Shown: one piece after another, positions 28,200-35,943 of the stretch
Layout of the letters: every line of letters begins with the position of its first letter
How positions within the stretch are numbered: position 1 is the first letter of the stretch
Source of the DNA: Taibaiella lutea
GTDB taxonomy: Bacteria > Bacteroidota > Bacteroidia > Chitinophagales > Chitinophagaceae
NCBI RefSeq assembly: GCF_008629695.1
Contig: NZ_VWSH01000003.1
Location: 805,356 to 869,355 of the forward strand
Length of the DNA stretch: 64,000 nt
Direction of reading: 5' to 3'
The notes under the pieces: model-generated
What the model saw: only the letters and a program-made list of their open reading frames with translations
What the model was told of the DNA's origin: nothing
Databases searched by the model: none
Translations under genes and position numbers: made by a program

Positions 28200-29324
28200 T
28201 TAAGAAAGAATTATAAGGTCAATATCATTGGATGATAATTTCTTTAGCAACTCATTGAAAATATTAGTAGCCAAAATTACGCGTAACAAATTCAAATGTG
28301 GTTTTCCGATGGCAATTGTTGAGATATTCCTTTCCTCAGCCTGTTCAATAATGGCCTTGGCCACACTCTTACTTTTTATTTTAATAATCTCTGCACCCAG
28401 CTCCGTAGCCAGCTTCAGGTTATTGATTAAATGTCGCTGCTTATCCAAAGGTATATGCTCCGCGCTTTCCTTTGGCGTCTGAACATACATTACATACCAT
28501 TTGCTGTTGTAATAATTGGCTAACCGCGCTGTCTTTCTTATAACGACCTTGGCCGTTTTTTCATTGCTGCTGATGCAAGCCAGAAACCGCTCATGGCGAA
28601 GGGCTTTCGGCCGGCTCACTTCATGCTCCACCTTACGTTCCACCTGCGTCGCAACCTCCTTCAATGCAAGTCCCCGCAACTGAAGTATATGTTCACTTTG
28701 AAAGAAATTTTTGAGTGCGCTCTCAATCTTATCCGCCTTATATATCTTTCCCGCTTTAAGCCTTGCAATAAGTTCATCAGCCGTTAAATCAATATTTACG
28801 ACCTCATCTGCCTGCGCCAGCACACTATCCGGAATGCGTTCTTTTACCTCAATCCCTGTAATTTGTTTTACCTCCTCATTCAGGCTTTCAATATGTTGAA
28901 TATTGACTGCCGATATTACATTAATACCTGCATCCAGAATGTCCATCACATCCTGCCAGCGCTTTTCGTTCTTGCTGCCTTCAATATTAGTATGTGCCAA
29001 TTCATCAACAATAACAACTTCCGGCCGGAGATTGATAACAGCATTTAAATCCAGCTCTTCCAGCTCTTTCCCTTTATAGAACAACTTTCTCCTGGGTATC
29101 ACAGGCAATCCTGTCAGCAATGCATGAGTTTCGGCACGCTGATGCGTTTCAATAAAACCAATCTTTACATCAATCCCGTTTTTAAGCAAAGCATGTGCTT
29201 CCTGCAACATGCTGTAAGTTTTACCCACACCCGCGCTCATGCCGATATAGATTTTAAACTTCCCTTTTCTCGACTTTTGAATCAAATCAAGAAAATGCTG
29301 TACGGTTTTACCCTTTTCATTCAT
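28200..29324 (-). CDS. kdpD: KdpD N-terminal sensor module (KdpD domain plus USP domain) without kinase
   Basis: The 374-residue soluble protein corresponds to the cytoplasmic N-terminal part of KdpD only. The Walker A-like GMSAGVGKT is at residues 28-36, VDELAHTN supplies the Walker B-like site, and a universal-stress-protein-like domain covers about 250-374. In classical KdpD this part is followed by four membrane helices and a kinase; here those are missing, and a differently built kinase is encoded next. It probably binds a cytoplasmic ligand (ATP, potassium or cyclic di-AMP in characterised relatives) and signals to the adjacent kinase. Confidence 0.9.
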   Translation of the reverse strand: MNEKGKTVQHFLDLIQKSRKGKFKIYIGMSAGVGKTYSMLQEAHALLKNGIDVKIGFIETHQRAETHALLTGLPVIPRRKLFYKGKELEELDLNAVINLRPEVVIVDELAHTNIEGSKNEKRWQDVMDILDAGINVISAVNIQHIESLNEEVKQITGIEVKERIPDSVLAQADEVVNIDLTADELIARLKAGKIYKADKIESALKNFFQSEHILQLRGLALKEVATQVERKVEHEVSRPKALRHERFLACISSNEKTAKVVIRKTARLANYYNSKWYVMYVQTPKESAEHIPLDKQRHLINNLKLATELGAEIIKIKSKSVAKAIIEQAEERNISTIAIGKPHLNLLRVILATNIFNELLKKLSSNDIDLIILS

Positions 29325-29387
29325 CTTTCATAATACTATTGATGTATCATTTCTGATTATAAATCTTTCCGGTTTCTATTTTATTTT

Positions 29388-29414
29388 CTCGCAGCGTCAC
29401 TGCGACGCCGCGAG
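29388..29414 (-). other. GC-rich inverted repeat between porin and kdpD genes
   Basis: Arms CTCGC-AGCGTC and GACGCC-GCGAG pair with one mismatch around a five-base loop, flanked by T and A runs. It sits in the 240-base gap between the porin gene and kdpD and could modulate read-through to the sensor genes. The flanks do not give a clean T-tail on the minus strand, so calling it a terminator would be premature. Confidence 0.35.
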
Positions 29415-29521
29415 GAAAAAATCAGTTTTATATTACGAACCGGAAATATTAAATCTTATAAGCTCTGGTTCATATAATTATTTCATTAGGCGATACAAGA
29501 AAATTATATTTTGACTCGCGT

Positions 29522-29553
29522 CCTCCCCTCCTTTAGAGGGGAATGAGGGGAGG
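29522..29553 (-). terminator. Inverted repeat just after the porin stop codon
   Basis: CCTCCCCTC (29522-29530) pairs with GAGGGGAGG (29545-29553), starting 12 bases past the porin stop codon on the minus strand. A stem of this kind could reduce transcription into kdpD-kinase. Similar CCTCCCCTC-type elements are common between genes in Bacteroidota, so it may also be a dispersed repeat. No strong T-tract follows. Confidence 0.35.
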
Positions 29554-29564
29554 TAATTTATAAC

Positions 29565-30926
29565 TTACAACCTGAACAATATAGCAGCAATAATCCTGTC
29601 TTCTGACTTTACTAAATCCGGTCTCCAGTTCGGGTCAAGAGCCGATGTAGTATACCCTGTTTGAGAAGTAACGCCACCTGGTCCCGCAAAATACGGAACG
29701 CTTGAATGGCGATGTACATATTCCACCCTGAATGTAATACTTTGGTTTGGCATAAAATCGAAATTAGTAGAAAAGTCCCATCCCTTGAAAGGGTCTCCCG
29801 GATTGGCGCTGAAAGGGAAAGCACCTTCTGTTTGTGTAGGATTATTAGGATTAGGTAAAGGACTCGCCTGACCTGTTGGATATAACACCAGGTATCTTCC
29901 CGGATTAGTCATAACACCTCCGCCCACAGTCCATGCTATTTTATTCTTCGCAAACCAGATGCGGTTATAAAACATAGCACTTGCAAAATACTGTGCAGGA
30001 CCTTTGCTCGAATCGCCATTACTAAAGCCATTTACACCACCGCCCTTCTCAAATCCGATATCTCCCGTTAAAGAGAAAGCCATGCGGCTGATACCATTCG
30101 ATTCAGGTTTGTTATAATAACGTACCAGCAAACTGTTATCTGAATGGAAACGTTTGCGTTGCGGAATATTTGCGGCATCTGTTCCGTAATAATCATTGGT
30201 CAGTAACTTCACATTGCTTTTCGGTACCCAGGTAATGTTACCGCCAAAACCCGGCATGCTGTTGAATTTACCATAACTCTGCCAGCCATTAATAAGCCAT
30301 CCTTCAATCTTTAAATATTTTGAAGGAAATATCTGAAGCCGCACACCATTAAAAAACCAGGGCGTATTATCTGAAGTGAAAGATGCCTGGTATTCCCAGT
30401 TTTCCGGTTGGTAATAAGAATTCAGGCCAACATACGACATAAACATACCTGCATCAATATTAATGCCGTTCCATTTATTGAAATGATAACCTACATAGGC
30501 CTCGCTTAGGTTTCTATACACATTGGCAAGGCTATATTGTCCGCGATAAGGGCTCAAATCATTGCGTGGCACCACTTGCGAACGTGTTCCGAATTGCGTC
30601 ATGATGCGGGCCCTCGCGCCTTTAAATTCAAAGTCACCGCCAAAATGCAATGCAGATAATTCCACTTCGTTATTTCTTGCCAGAGCTGTAGAACCAACAA
30701 CTGTATTGTCATTTGGCTTATTAAAAGAATGCGTATAATTCACATCAACCATAAGGCTGGGTGTAAAATAAGGGATGTGGAATACAGAAGAATCCCTTCG
30801 GTCGTTCCCGTTTTGCCATGTCTGGTCCATTCCTTCAAATGGTTCTCCTTTTTGCTGTGCAAAAGATGGGATGCTTATGGCTGCACCCATTGTGAGTAGT
30901 AAAATTGATTTCGTAACTGTTTTCAT
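29565..30926 (-). CDS. Outer-membrane beta-barrel porin of the kdp operon
   Basis: The 453-residue protein has a signal peptide (about residues 1-23, ending SFAQQ), then alternating amphipathic strands and many aromatic-girdle residues. It resembles the putative OmpL-like beta-barrel porin-2 family of Bacteroidota. It ends in a phenylalanine-containing LFRL strand, which suits BAM-dependent outer-membrane insertion. It lies seven bases after kdpC, so it is probably co-transcribed and may provide an outer-membrane path for potassium under starvation. Transport specificity is not shown by the sequence. Confidence 0.75.
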   Translation of the reverse strand: MKTVTKSILLLTMGAAISIPSFAQQKGEPFEGMDQTWQNGNDRRDSSVFHIPYFTPSLMVDVNYTHSFNKPNDNTVVGSTALARNNEVELSALHFGGDFEFKGARARIMTQFGTRSQVVPRNDLSPYRGQYSLANVYRNLSEAYVGYHFNKWNGINIDAGMFMSYVGLNSYYQPENWEYQASFTSDNTPWFFNGVRLQIFPSKYLKIEGWLINGWQSYGKFNSMPGFGGNITWVPKSNVKLLTNDYYGTDAANIPQRKRFHSDNSLLVRYYNKPESNGISRMAFSLTGDIGFEKGGGVNGFSNGDSSKGPAQYFASAMFYNRIWFAKNKIAWTVGGGVMTNPGRYLVLYPTGQASPLPNPNNPTQTEGAFPFSANPGDPFKGWDFSTNFDFMPNQSITFRVEYVHRHSSVPYFAGPGGVTSQTGYTTSALDPNWRPDLVKSEDRIIAAILFRL

Positions 30927-30932
30927 TTTTGT

Positions 30933-31499
30933 CTATTTATGAGAGATTTTATCAAGAGCCAGGTTAAGATTCAATACATTGATTTTGCTTGTACCAAATA
31001 ATCCCAGCATGGGCTTTTCTGTTTGTTGTTCAATCAGTGTTTTCAATGTTGCTGCGTCTATGCTGCGCACCGCAGCAATACGTTTCATTTGAACCAAAGC
31101 CGCATCCACAGATATATTGGGGTCAAGGCCGCTGCCACTTGCAGTTACAATATCTGATGGAATATCCTGTTTGCTTATACCCGGATTACGTGCCAGAAAA
31201 GTATCAATACGCTGCTGAACCTGCGCTAAATAATCAGCATTGGAAGGCCCTTTATTGCTGCCACCCGAACCGGCTGCATTATAATCAACTGCAGATGGCC
31301 GTGACCAGAAATAGCGGTCGCTTTTAAAGCTTTGCCCTACATTAGTATAATAACTTTTGTCGTTTTGATTAATAGTAAAACCCTTTCCTTTATTGGGAAC
31401 AAGTTGCGCAATACCCCAGACCGCTGTTGTATAAATGCCGCAAAAAAATACCAAGCAAACAAGCGTTAAGCGTATGGCAGGAAGGAGATTCTTTTTCAT
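30933..31499 (-). CDS. kdpC: Potassium-transporting ATPase subunit KdpC
   Basis: This 188-residue inner-membrane protein has one N-terminal hydrophobic helix (about residues 8-30) and a periplasmic KdpC domain. Typical segments are SDRYFWSRPSA and YNAAGSGGSNKGPSNADYL, then DIPSDIVTASGSGLDPNIS and the C-terminal LNVLNLNLAL. KdpC stabilises the KdpA-KdpB complex and raises potassium affinity. It stands 12 bases after kdpB in operon order. Confidence 0.95.
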   Translation of the reverse strand: MKKNLLPAIRLTLVCLVFFCGIYTTAVWGIAQLVPNKGKGFTINQNDKSYYTNVGQSFKSDRYFWSRPSAVDYNAAGSGGSNKGPSNADYLAQVQQRIDTFLARNPGISKQDIPSDIVTASGSGLDPNISVDAALVQMKRIAAVRSIDAATLKTLIEQQTEKPMLGLFGTSKINVLNLNLALDKISHK

Positions 31500-31511
31500 T
31501 TGATTTTGTTT

Positions 31512-33611
31512 TTAAATAAAGAAGGAAACTAACAGGTCTATTATTTTAATACCGATAAAAGGCACAATCACACCGCCCAATCCATATATCAGCAAGTTGC
31601 GGCGAAGCAACGCACTTGCTCCTATAGGTTTATAAGCCACGCCTTTTAATGCCAGAGGTATAAGCATCGGAATAATGATAGCATTGAAAATAACAGCAGA
31701 AAGGATGGCGCTTTCCGGCGTATGTAAATGCATGATATTTAAACGTTGTAATGATGGTATCGTCACAATAAACAAAGCAGGAATGATGGCAAAATATTTG
31801 GCAACATCGTTCGCAATACTAAAAGTTGTCAACGTACCCCTCGTCATTAAAAGCTGCTTGCCGATTTCAACTATCTCAATGAGCTTGGTAGGGTCATTGT
31901 CAAGGTCAACCATATTGCCCGCCTCTTTTGCAGCCTGCGTTCCGCTGTTCATAGCCACGCCGACATCTGCCTGTGCCAATGCAGGCGCATCATTCGTACC
32001 GTCGCCCATCATAGCTACCAACCTTCCCTCACTTTGCTCTTTCCGGATGTAATTCATTTTATCTTCCGGCTTTGCTTCCGCAATAAAATCATCCACGCCC
32101 GCTTTTTCAGCAATAAATTTCGCAGTTAAAGGATTGTCACCCGTTACCATTACAGTCTTGATACCCATTTTGCGTAAACGCTCAAAACGTTCCTGGATGC
32201 CGGGTTTGATAATATCCTGTAATTCGATGACGCCAATAACCTTTTCATTTTCTGAAACAACCAACGGTGTTCCGCCATTGCCTGATATAGCCTTCACCTG
32301 TTCATTTGTCTCTTTTGGATACGCATTTCCTGCTATCTCGGACAAGTGTTTTATAGCATCCGATGCGCCTTTTCTGATGCGCGTGCCATCATATAAATCG
32401 ATGCCGCTTGAACGTGTTTCCGCAGTAAACTTTATAGTCTGTGTAATCTTTTCCGTCTGCCTTGAAATGATTTTATTAATGCCTCCTGTCGGGTCCCATT
32501 TCAGTCCCAACTCCACAATCGACTTGCCCTCCGGCGTTTCATCGCTTAAAGAGCTTAACACAACGCATATCGCAAAATGGTTTTCATCCACGCCATTGGC
32601 AGGATAAAAATGAGTGGCCTTTCGATTACCGATTGTGATGGTTCCCGTTTTATCCAATAACAATACATCAATATCACCTGCGGTTTCAACAGCTTTTCCG
32701 CTCTTCGTAATAACATTAGCCCTCAGTGCCCTGTCCATTCCTGCAATGCCTATAGCTGAAAGCAAACCACCAATGGTCGTCGGAATCAGGCAAACGAATA
32801 AAGAAATAAATGCAGCAATAGTAATAGGAGCGTTAGCATAATCCGCAAAAGGCTTTAAGGTTACCGTTACAATGATGAAAACCAATGTAAAGCCCGCAAG
32901 CAATATTGTCAAAGCAATTTCATTCGGTGTCTTCTGACGGCTTGCACCTTCTACCAATGCAATCATCTTATCTAAGAAACTTTCACCCGGCTCTGTCGTA
33001 ACCTTTACCTTAATCTTGTCAGACAATACCTTTGTACCACCCGTAACCGAACTTTTATCACCGCCCGATTCGCGTATGACAGGCGCGCTTTCACCTGTTA
33101 TGGCACTTTCATCAATAGTGGCCAGTCCTTCTGTAATTTCGCCGTCAGAAGGAATAACATCACCTTCTATGCAAATAAACACATCGCCTTTTTGAAGTTT
33201 CGAAGAAGGTATTTCCATATAAGGCTCTTTAAGGAAAGTACTATCCTGTGTGGCTTCCGATGCGTTGAAAGATTTGCCCGCTATTAATCTTGCCGGCGTT
33301 TCCTCACGCGTTTTACGTAAATTGTCAGCCTGTGCTTTACCCCTTGCCTCCGCCAGACCTTCAGCAAAATTTGCAAATAAAAGTGTGAGAAATAATACAA
33401 TGAATACCGTGAAATTATACACGAAACTACCTTGCGTTTTTTCACCTGCCAATGTCCAGATACTTACCAACAGCATAATGAGCGTTCCAATCTCTACCGT
33501 GAACATGACCGGATTACGGAACATTTTTTTGGGATTCAGTTTCAGGAAAGATTGCCTGAAAGCATCCTTCATCATTTCTTTCTGAAACAGCGATGTATTT
33601 TGAGTTTTCAT
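31512..33611 (-). CDS. kdpB: Potassium-transporting P-type ATPase KdpB
   Basis: The 699-residue P-type ATPase carries the TGES actuator motif at residues 172-175, the phosphorylation site DKTGTIT with Asp320, the hinge motif [16 protein letters not shown], and hydrophobic helices that match the family. It hydrolyses ATP to drive potassium uptake through KdpA. The TGES serine is the site at which E. coli KdpB is inhibited by phosphorylation when potassium is plentiful. All catalytic residues look intact, and its length is normal. Confidence 0.97.
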   Translation of the reverse strand: MKTQNTSLFQKEMMKDAFRQSFLKLNPKKMFRNPVMFTVEIGTLIMLLVSIWTLAGEKTQGSFVYNFTVFIVLFLTLLFANFAEGLAEARGKAQADNLRKTREETPARLIAGKSFNASEATQDSTFLKEPYMEIPSSKLQKGDVFICIEGDVIPSDGEITEGLATIDESAITGESAPVIRESGGDKSSVTGGTKVLSDKIKVKVTTEPGESFLDKMIALVEGASRQKTPNEIALTILLAGFTLVFIIVTVTLKPFADYANAPITIAAFISLFVCLIPTTIGGLLSAIGIAGMDRALRANVITKSGKAVETAGDIDVLLLDKTGTITIGNRKATHFYPANGVDENHFAICVVLSSLSDETPEGKSIVELGLKWDPTGGINKIISRQTEKITQTIKFTAETRSSGIDLYDGTRIRKGASDAIKHLSEIAGNAYPKETNEQVKAISGNGGTPLVVSENEKVIGVIELQDIIKPGIQERFERLRKMGIKTVMVTGDNPLTAKFIAEKAGVDDFIAEAKPEDKMNYIRKEQSEGRLVAMMGDGTNDAPALAQADVGVAMNSGTQAAKEAGNMVDLDNDPTKLIEIVEIGKQLLMTRGTLTTFSIANDVAKYFAIIPALFIVTIPSLQRLNIMHLHTPESAILSAVIFNAIIIPMLIPLALKGVAYKPIGASALLRRNLLIYGLGGVIVPFIGIKIIDLLVSFFI

Positions 33612-33629
33612 TTTGATGAAATCATAGTT

Positions 33630-35330
33630 TTAATGCATGGTAAAATATTCTGCAATAGGCCCTAAAGTCAATGCAGGAAAGAAAGAGAGTGCAGCTACAA
33701 TTACAATTACGGCAAACACCATAAGGCCGAATGTAGAAGTATCTGTTTTTAAAGTACCGTTCGTTTCCGGTATGTATTTTTTATTTGCAAGAATCCCTGC
33801 AATCGCTACCGGGCCTATGATAGGTAAATACCTTGCCATAATCATAACAACGCCGCAGGCAATATTCCAGAACGGAGTATTATCTCCCAAACCCTCAAAA
33901 CCACTGCCATTATTAGCGCTTGAGGAAGTAAATTCATAAAGCATTTCGCTAAAGCCATGATGACCCGGATTATTTAACCAGCTTGCATATAATGTTGGAT
34001 TTTTTGAATACAGAAAACAGGAGATAGCTGTGCCTGCCAATATCAGTAACGGATGAAGCAAGGCTATAATCATAGCTATTTTCATTTCCTTAGCCTCAAT
34101 CTTTTTTCCAAGAAATTCCGGCGTTCTTCCCACCATCAGCCCGCTGATAAACACACCCAGAATAATGAAAATATAAAAGTTCAGGAAACCTACACCGATA
34201 CCCCCAAAGAAGCAGTTAGCCATCATTCCCAATAAAGTAGTCATGCCCGAAAGCGGCGTAAGGCTATCGTGCATCGCATTCACAGAACCGTTACTGGTGC
34301 AGGTTGTATAGATAGCCCAGTTGGCAGATGCGGCAGAGCCAAACCTGACCTCTTTACCTTCCATGCTCCCCATGCTTTGTGTAATACCCAAATGAGTAAG
34401 TGCAACATTGCCCTGCGTCTCATTGTATACAGTCGGAATTAATAAAGCTAAGAACCCGATAGTCATTACCCCGAAGATGATACGCGCCAGTTTCTTTCTT
34501 TTCAATACATAACCCATTGCAAATACCATTGCCATAGGTATTAAGATGATGGAAATCGTTTCAACAAGATTGGTAAAGTAGTTCGGGTTTTCCAAAGGAT
34601 GCGCTGAGTTTACGCCATAAAAGCCACCGCCGTTTGTGCCAAGCTGTTTGATAGCTACAAAAGCCGCAACAGGCCCTCTGCTTATCTTTTGAGATATTCC
34701 TTCCAATGTTGTAACCGTTTCTTTTCCTTCAAATGTCATTGGCACACCATTAAATGCCAACAGCGTTGCAACAACCAATGCTAAAGGCAATAAAACCCTC
34801 GTGCAGCTTCTTACAAAATAAGAATAGAAATTACCCAGAGCAGGTTGCGTTTTTTCTCTCATAGCTTTAAATACCACTGCACAAATAGCCATGCCCGTTC
34901 CGGCGCTTATAAACTGCCAAAGCATCAGCATCATCTGGCCTAAATAAGAAATACCCGTCTCGCCCGAATAATGCTGCAGATTCGTATTGGTAATAAAACT
35001 GATTGTCGTATTAAATGCCAGGTCCGCAGACATGGAAGGATTATGGTCGGGGTTCAACGGCAATCTCCCCATATTCGTAAGCACCAGCATCGAAATGATA
35101 TACCAGACTGCATTGATACTTAAAAGTGCAGCCAGATGCTGCTTCCAGCGCATTTCCCTTGACGGGTCAATGCCGCTTAGTTTGAAGAAAAGATTATCAA
35201 TCGGATTAAATATTTTGTCAGCCCATGTAGCTTCGTATTTGAATACCTTGCCAATATATCTTCCTAATGGAATAGCAAATATGATAACCAAAGCATAGGT
35301 AAGTATAACACCCGGTATTTCTGTGTTCAT
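33630..35330 (-). CDS. kdpA: Potassium channel-like subunit KdpA
   Basis: This 566-residue subunit of the KdpFABC pump has about ten membrane helices and four selectivity-filter-like repeats: TNTNLQHYSGETG, GTNGGGFYGVNSAHP, TSNGSVNAMHDS and SSANNGSGFEG. The true start is the ATG at 35330 (MNTEIPGVIL), which lies seven bases after the kdpF stop codon; an upstream in-frame start would run through kdpF in another frame and lacks homology. Order kdpF-kdpA-kdpB-kdpC is the normal one. Confidence 0.95.
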   Translation of the reverse strand: MNTEIPGVILTYALVIIFAIPLGRYIGKVFKYEATWADKIFNPIDNLFFKLSGIDPSREMRWKQHLAALLSINAVWYIISMLVLTNMGRLPLNPDHNPSMSADLAFNTTISFITNTNLQHYSGETGISYLGQMMLMLWQFISAGTGMAICAVVFKAMREKTQPALGNFYSYFVRSCTRVLLPLALVVATLLAFNGVPMTFEGKETVTTLEGISQKISRGPVAAFVAIKQLGTNGGGFYGVNSAHPLENPNYFTNLVETISIILIPMAMVFAMGYVLKRKKLARIIFGVMTIGFLALLIPTVYNETQGNVALTHLGITQSMGSMEGKEVRFGSAASANWAIYTTCTSNGSVNAMHDSLTPLSGMTTLLGMMANCFFGGIGVGFLNFYIFIILGVFISGLMVGRTPEFLGKKIEAKEMKIAMIIALLHPLLILAGTAISCFLYSKNPTLYASWLNNPGHHGFSEMLYEFTSSSANNGSGFEGLGDNTPFWNIACGVVMIMARYLPIIGPVAIAGILANKKYIPETNGTLKTDTSTFGLMVFAVIVIVAALSFFPALTLGPIAEYFTMH

Positions 35331-35337
35331 AATATCT

Positions 35338-35415
35338 TTAAAATTTTTCCGGTTTAAGCAACACATAGCACATATAGGCAAACACCACAATGGCTACAAT
35401 AAATAAGATTGTCAT
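35338..35415 (-). CDS. kdpF: KdpF-like small membrane subunit
   Basis: This 25-codon reading frame is too short for usual gene finders. It encodes MTILFIVAIVVFAYM followed by CYVLLKPEKF and a stop. A single hydrophobic helix ending in the KPEKF tail is the classic KdpF signature, a lipid-like stabiliser of the KdpABC complex. Its ATG follows the stop of a second tiny membrane frame after three bases, and kdpA begins seven bases after its own stop. The tight spacing makes translation very likely. Confidence 0.9.
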   Translation of the reverse strand: MTILFIVAIVVFAYMCYVLLKPEKF

Positions 35416-35418
35416 GAA

Positions 35419-35502
35419 TTATATGTTTTCAAACCAGTTAACAGATTTAAAGAAGAGCGCGAAAAACAGCAGCCCCAGTAGAGTGAGCAATATCGTTATC
35501 AT
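35419..35502 (-). CDS. 27-residue single-helix membrane peptide upstream of kdpF
   Basis: This small frame starts at 35502, overlaps the stop of the upstream gene in ATGA and ends three bases before kdpF. It encodes MITILLTLLGLLFFALFF followed by a KSVNWFENI tail: one hydrophobic helix with a charged/aromatic cytoplasmic or interfacial end. It resembles KdpF in size and layout but lacks the KPEKF tail. It may be an additional small subunit or regulator of the pump. Evidence is positional and compositional; the family is not recognised. Confidence 0.6.
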   Translation of the reverse strand: MITILLTLLGLLFFALFFKSVNWFENI

Positions 35503-35783
35503 AAACTCGAAGTGTTGATTTGTTTATAATATTCTCCCTGAAGACGCAGCGGAAGAAGGCTTTTGATATCGTAACGATACATTTCCAGGAACGATGTAAG
35601 CGAATACAGATATACATTTGAAATAGCATTCTTTAATTCGTTATTTCCTTTTGCAAATAAGCGGTCTACAATCTGAAGACATGTATTTGCACGCTCTACA
35701 TTTCCCTGCATCAGTAAGTTCTTGGTAGTAGTTGCAAATGATTGCATTTTCAGATAGACATTTCTTTTTCCCTGAGTTTTCAT
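35499..35783 (-). CDS. Small conserved-looking protein at the head of the kdp operon
   Basis: This 94-residue, predominantly helical soluble protein has no signal peptide. Segments such as ANTCLQIVDRLFAKGN and LKNAISNVYLYSLTSFLEM resemble a short family that recurs upstream of kdp genes in Bacteroidota (DUF7674 from memory, not checked). It is the first gene after the candidate sigma-54 promoter, and its stop overlaps the 27-residue peptide start (ATGA). A role in Kdp regulation or assembly is plausible but unproven. Confidence 0.65.
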   Translation of the reverse strand: MKTQGKRNVYLKMQSFATTTKNLLMQGNVERANTCLQIVDRLFAKGNNELKNAISNVYLYSLTSFLEMYRYDIKSLLPLRLQGEYYKQINTSSL

Positions 35784-35810
35784 TGTTGGTTACATTTATA
35801 CACAATGAAA

Positions 35811-35826
35811 CTCAATAATCATGCCA
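35811..35826 (-). promoter_or_regulatory. Candidate sigma-54 promoter of the kdp operon
   Basis: Read on the minus strand the site is TGGCATG-ATTA-TTGAG, against the -24/-12 consensus TGGCACG-N4-TTGCA. The GG doublet, the spacing and the TTG are kept; the -12 GC doublet is GA, which weakens the call. Transcription would begin near 35800, about 17 bases before the first gene's ATG. No TAnnTTTG box was found in this gap, and an NtrC-type regulator gene lies immediately upstream. Confidence 0.6.
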
Positions 35827-35842
35827 TCTTAATACAATACGC

Positions 35843-35867
35843 TGTAATCAACTGTATGTCAATTACA
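35843..35867 (-). promoter_or_regulatory. 25-bp imperfect palindrome, candidate activator-binding site
   Basis: The sequence TGTAATCAAC-TGTAT-GTCAATTACA (plus strand) has 10-base arms matching at eight of ten positions. It lies 16 bases upstream of the candidate sigma-54 promoter and is centred about 55 bases from the expected start of transcription. This suits a binding site for a dimeric NtrC-type activator, though such sites often lie somewhat farther upstream. The likely binder is the regulator encoded at 35944-37287. Confidence 0.55.
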
Positions 35868-35898
35868 TCTTTACTTTTATTATTCCTGCAGCAACAAA

Positions 35899-35923
35899 AA
35901 ACCCTTTCATTTTGAAAGGGTTT
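35899..35923 (-). terminator. Rho-independent terminator of the NtrC-type regulator gene
   Basis: A perfect 11-base stem (AAACCCTTTCA paired with TGAAAGGGTTT) with a three-base loop is followed on the minus strand by a run of six T. It lies 21 bases past the regulator stop codon and separates that gene from the kdp control region. Confidence 0.85.
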
Positions 35924-35943
35924 ATACTATCGTTTCGCTAAGG

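Noticed and set aside
32134..32607. 157-residue plus-strand frame inside kdpB
   Set aside because: Antisense shadow of the kdpB nucleotide-binding domain; no family features.
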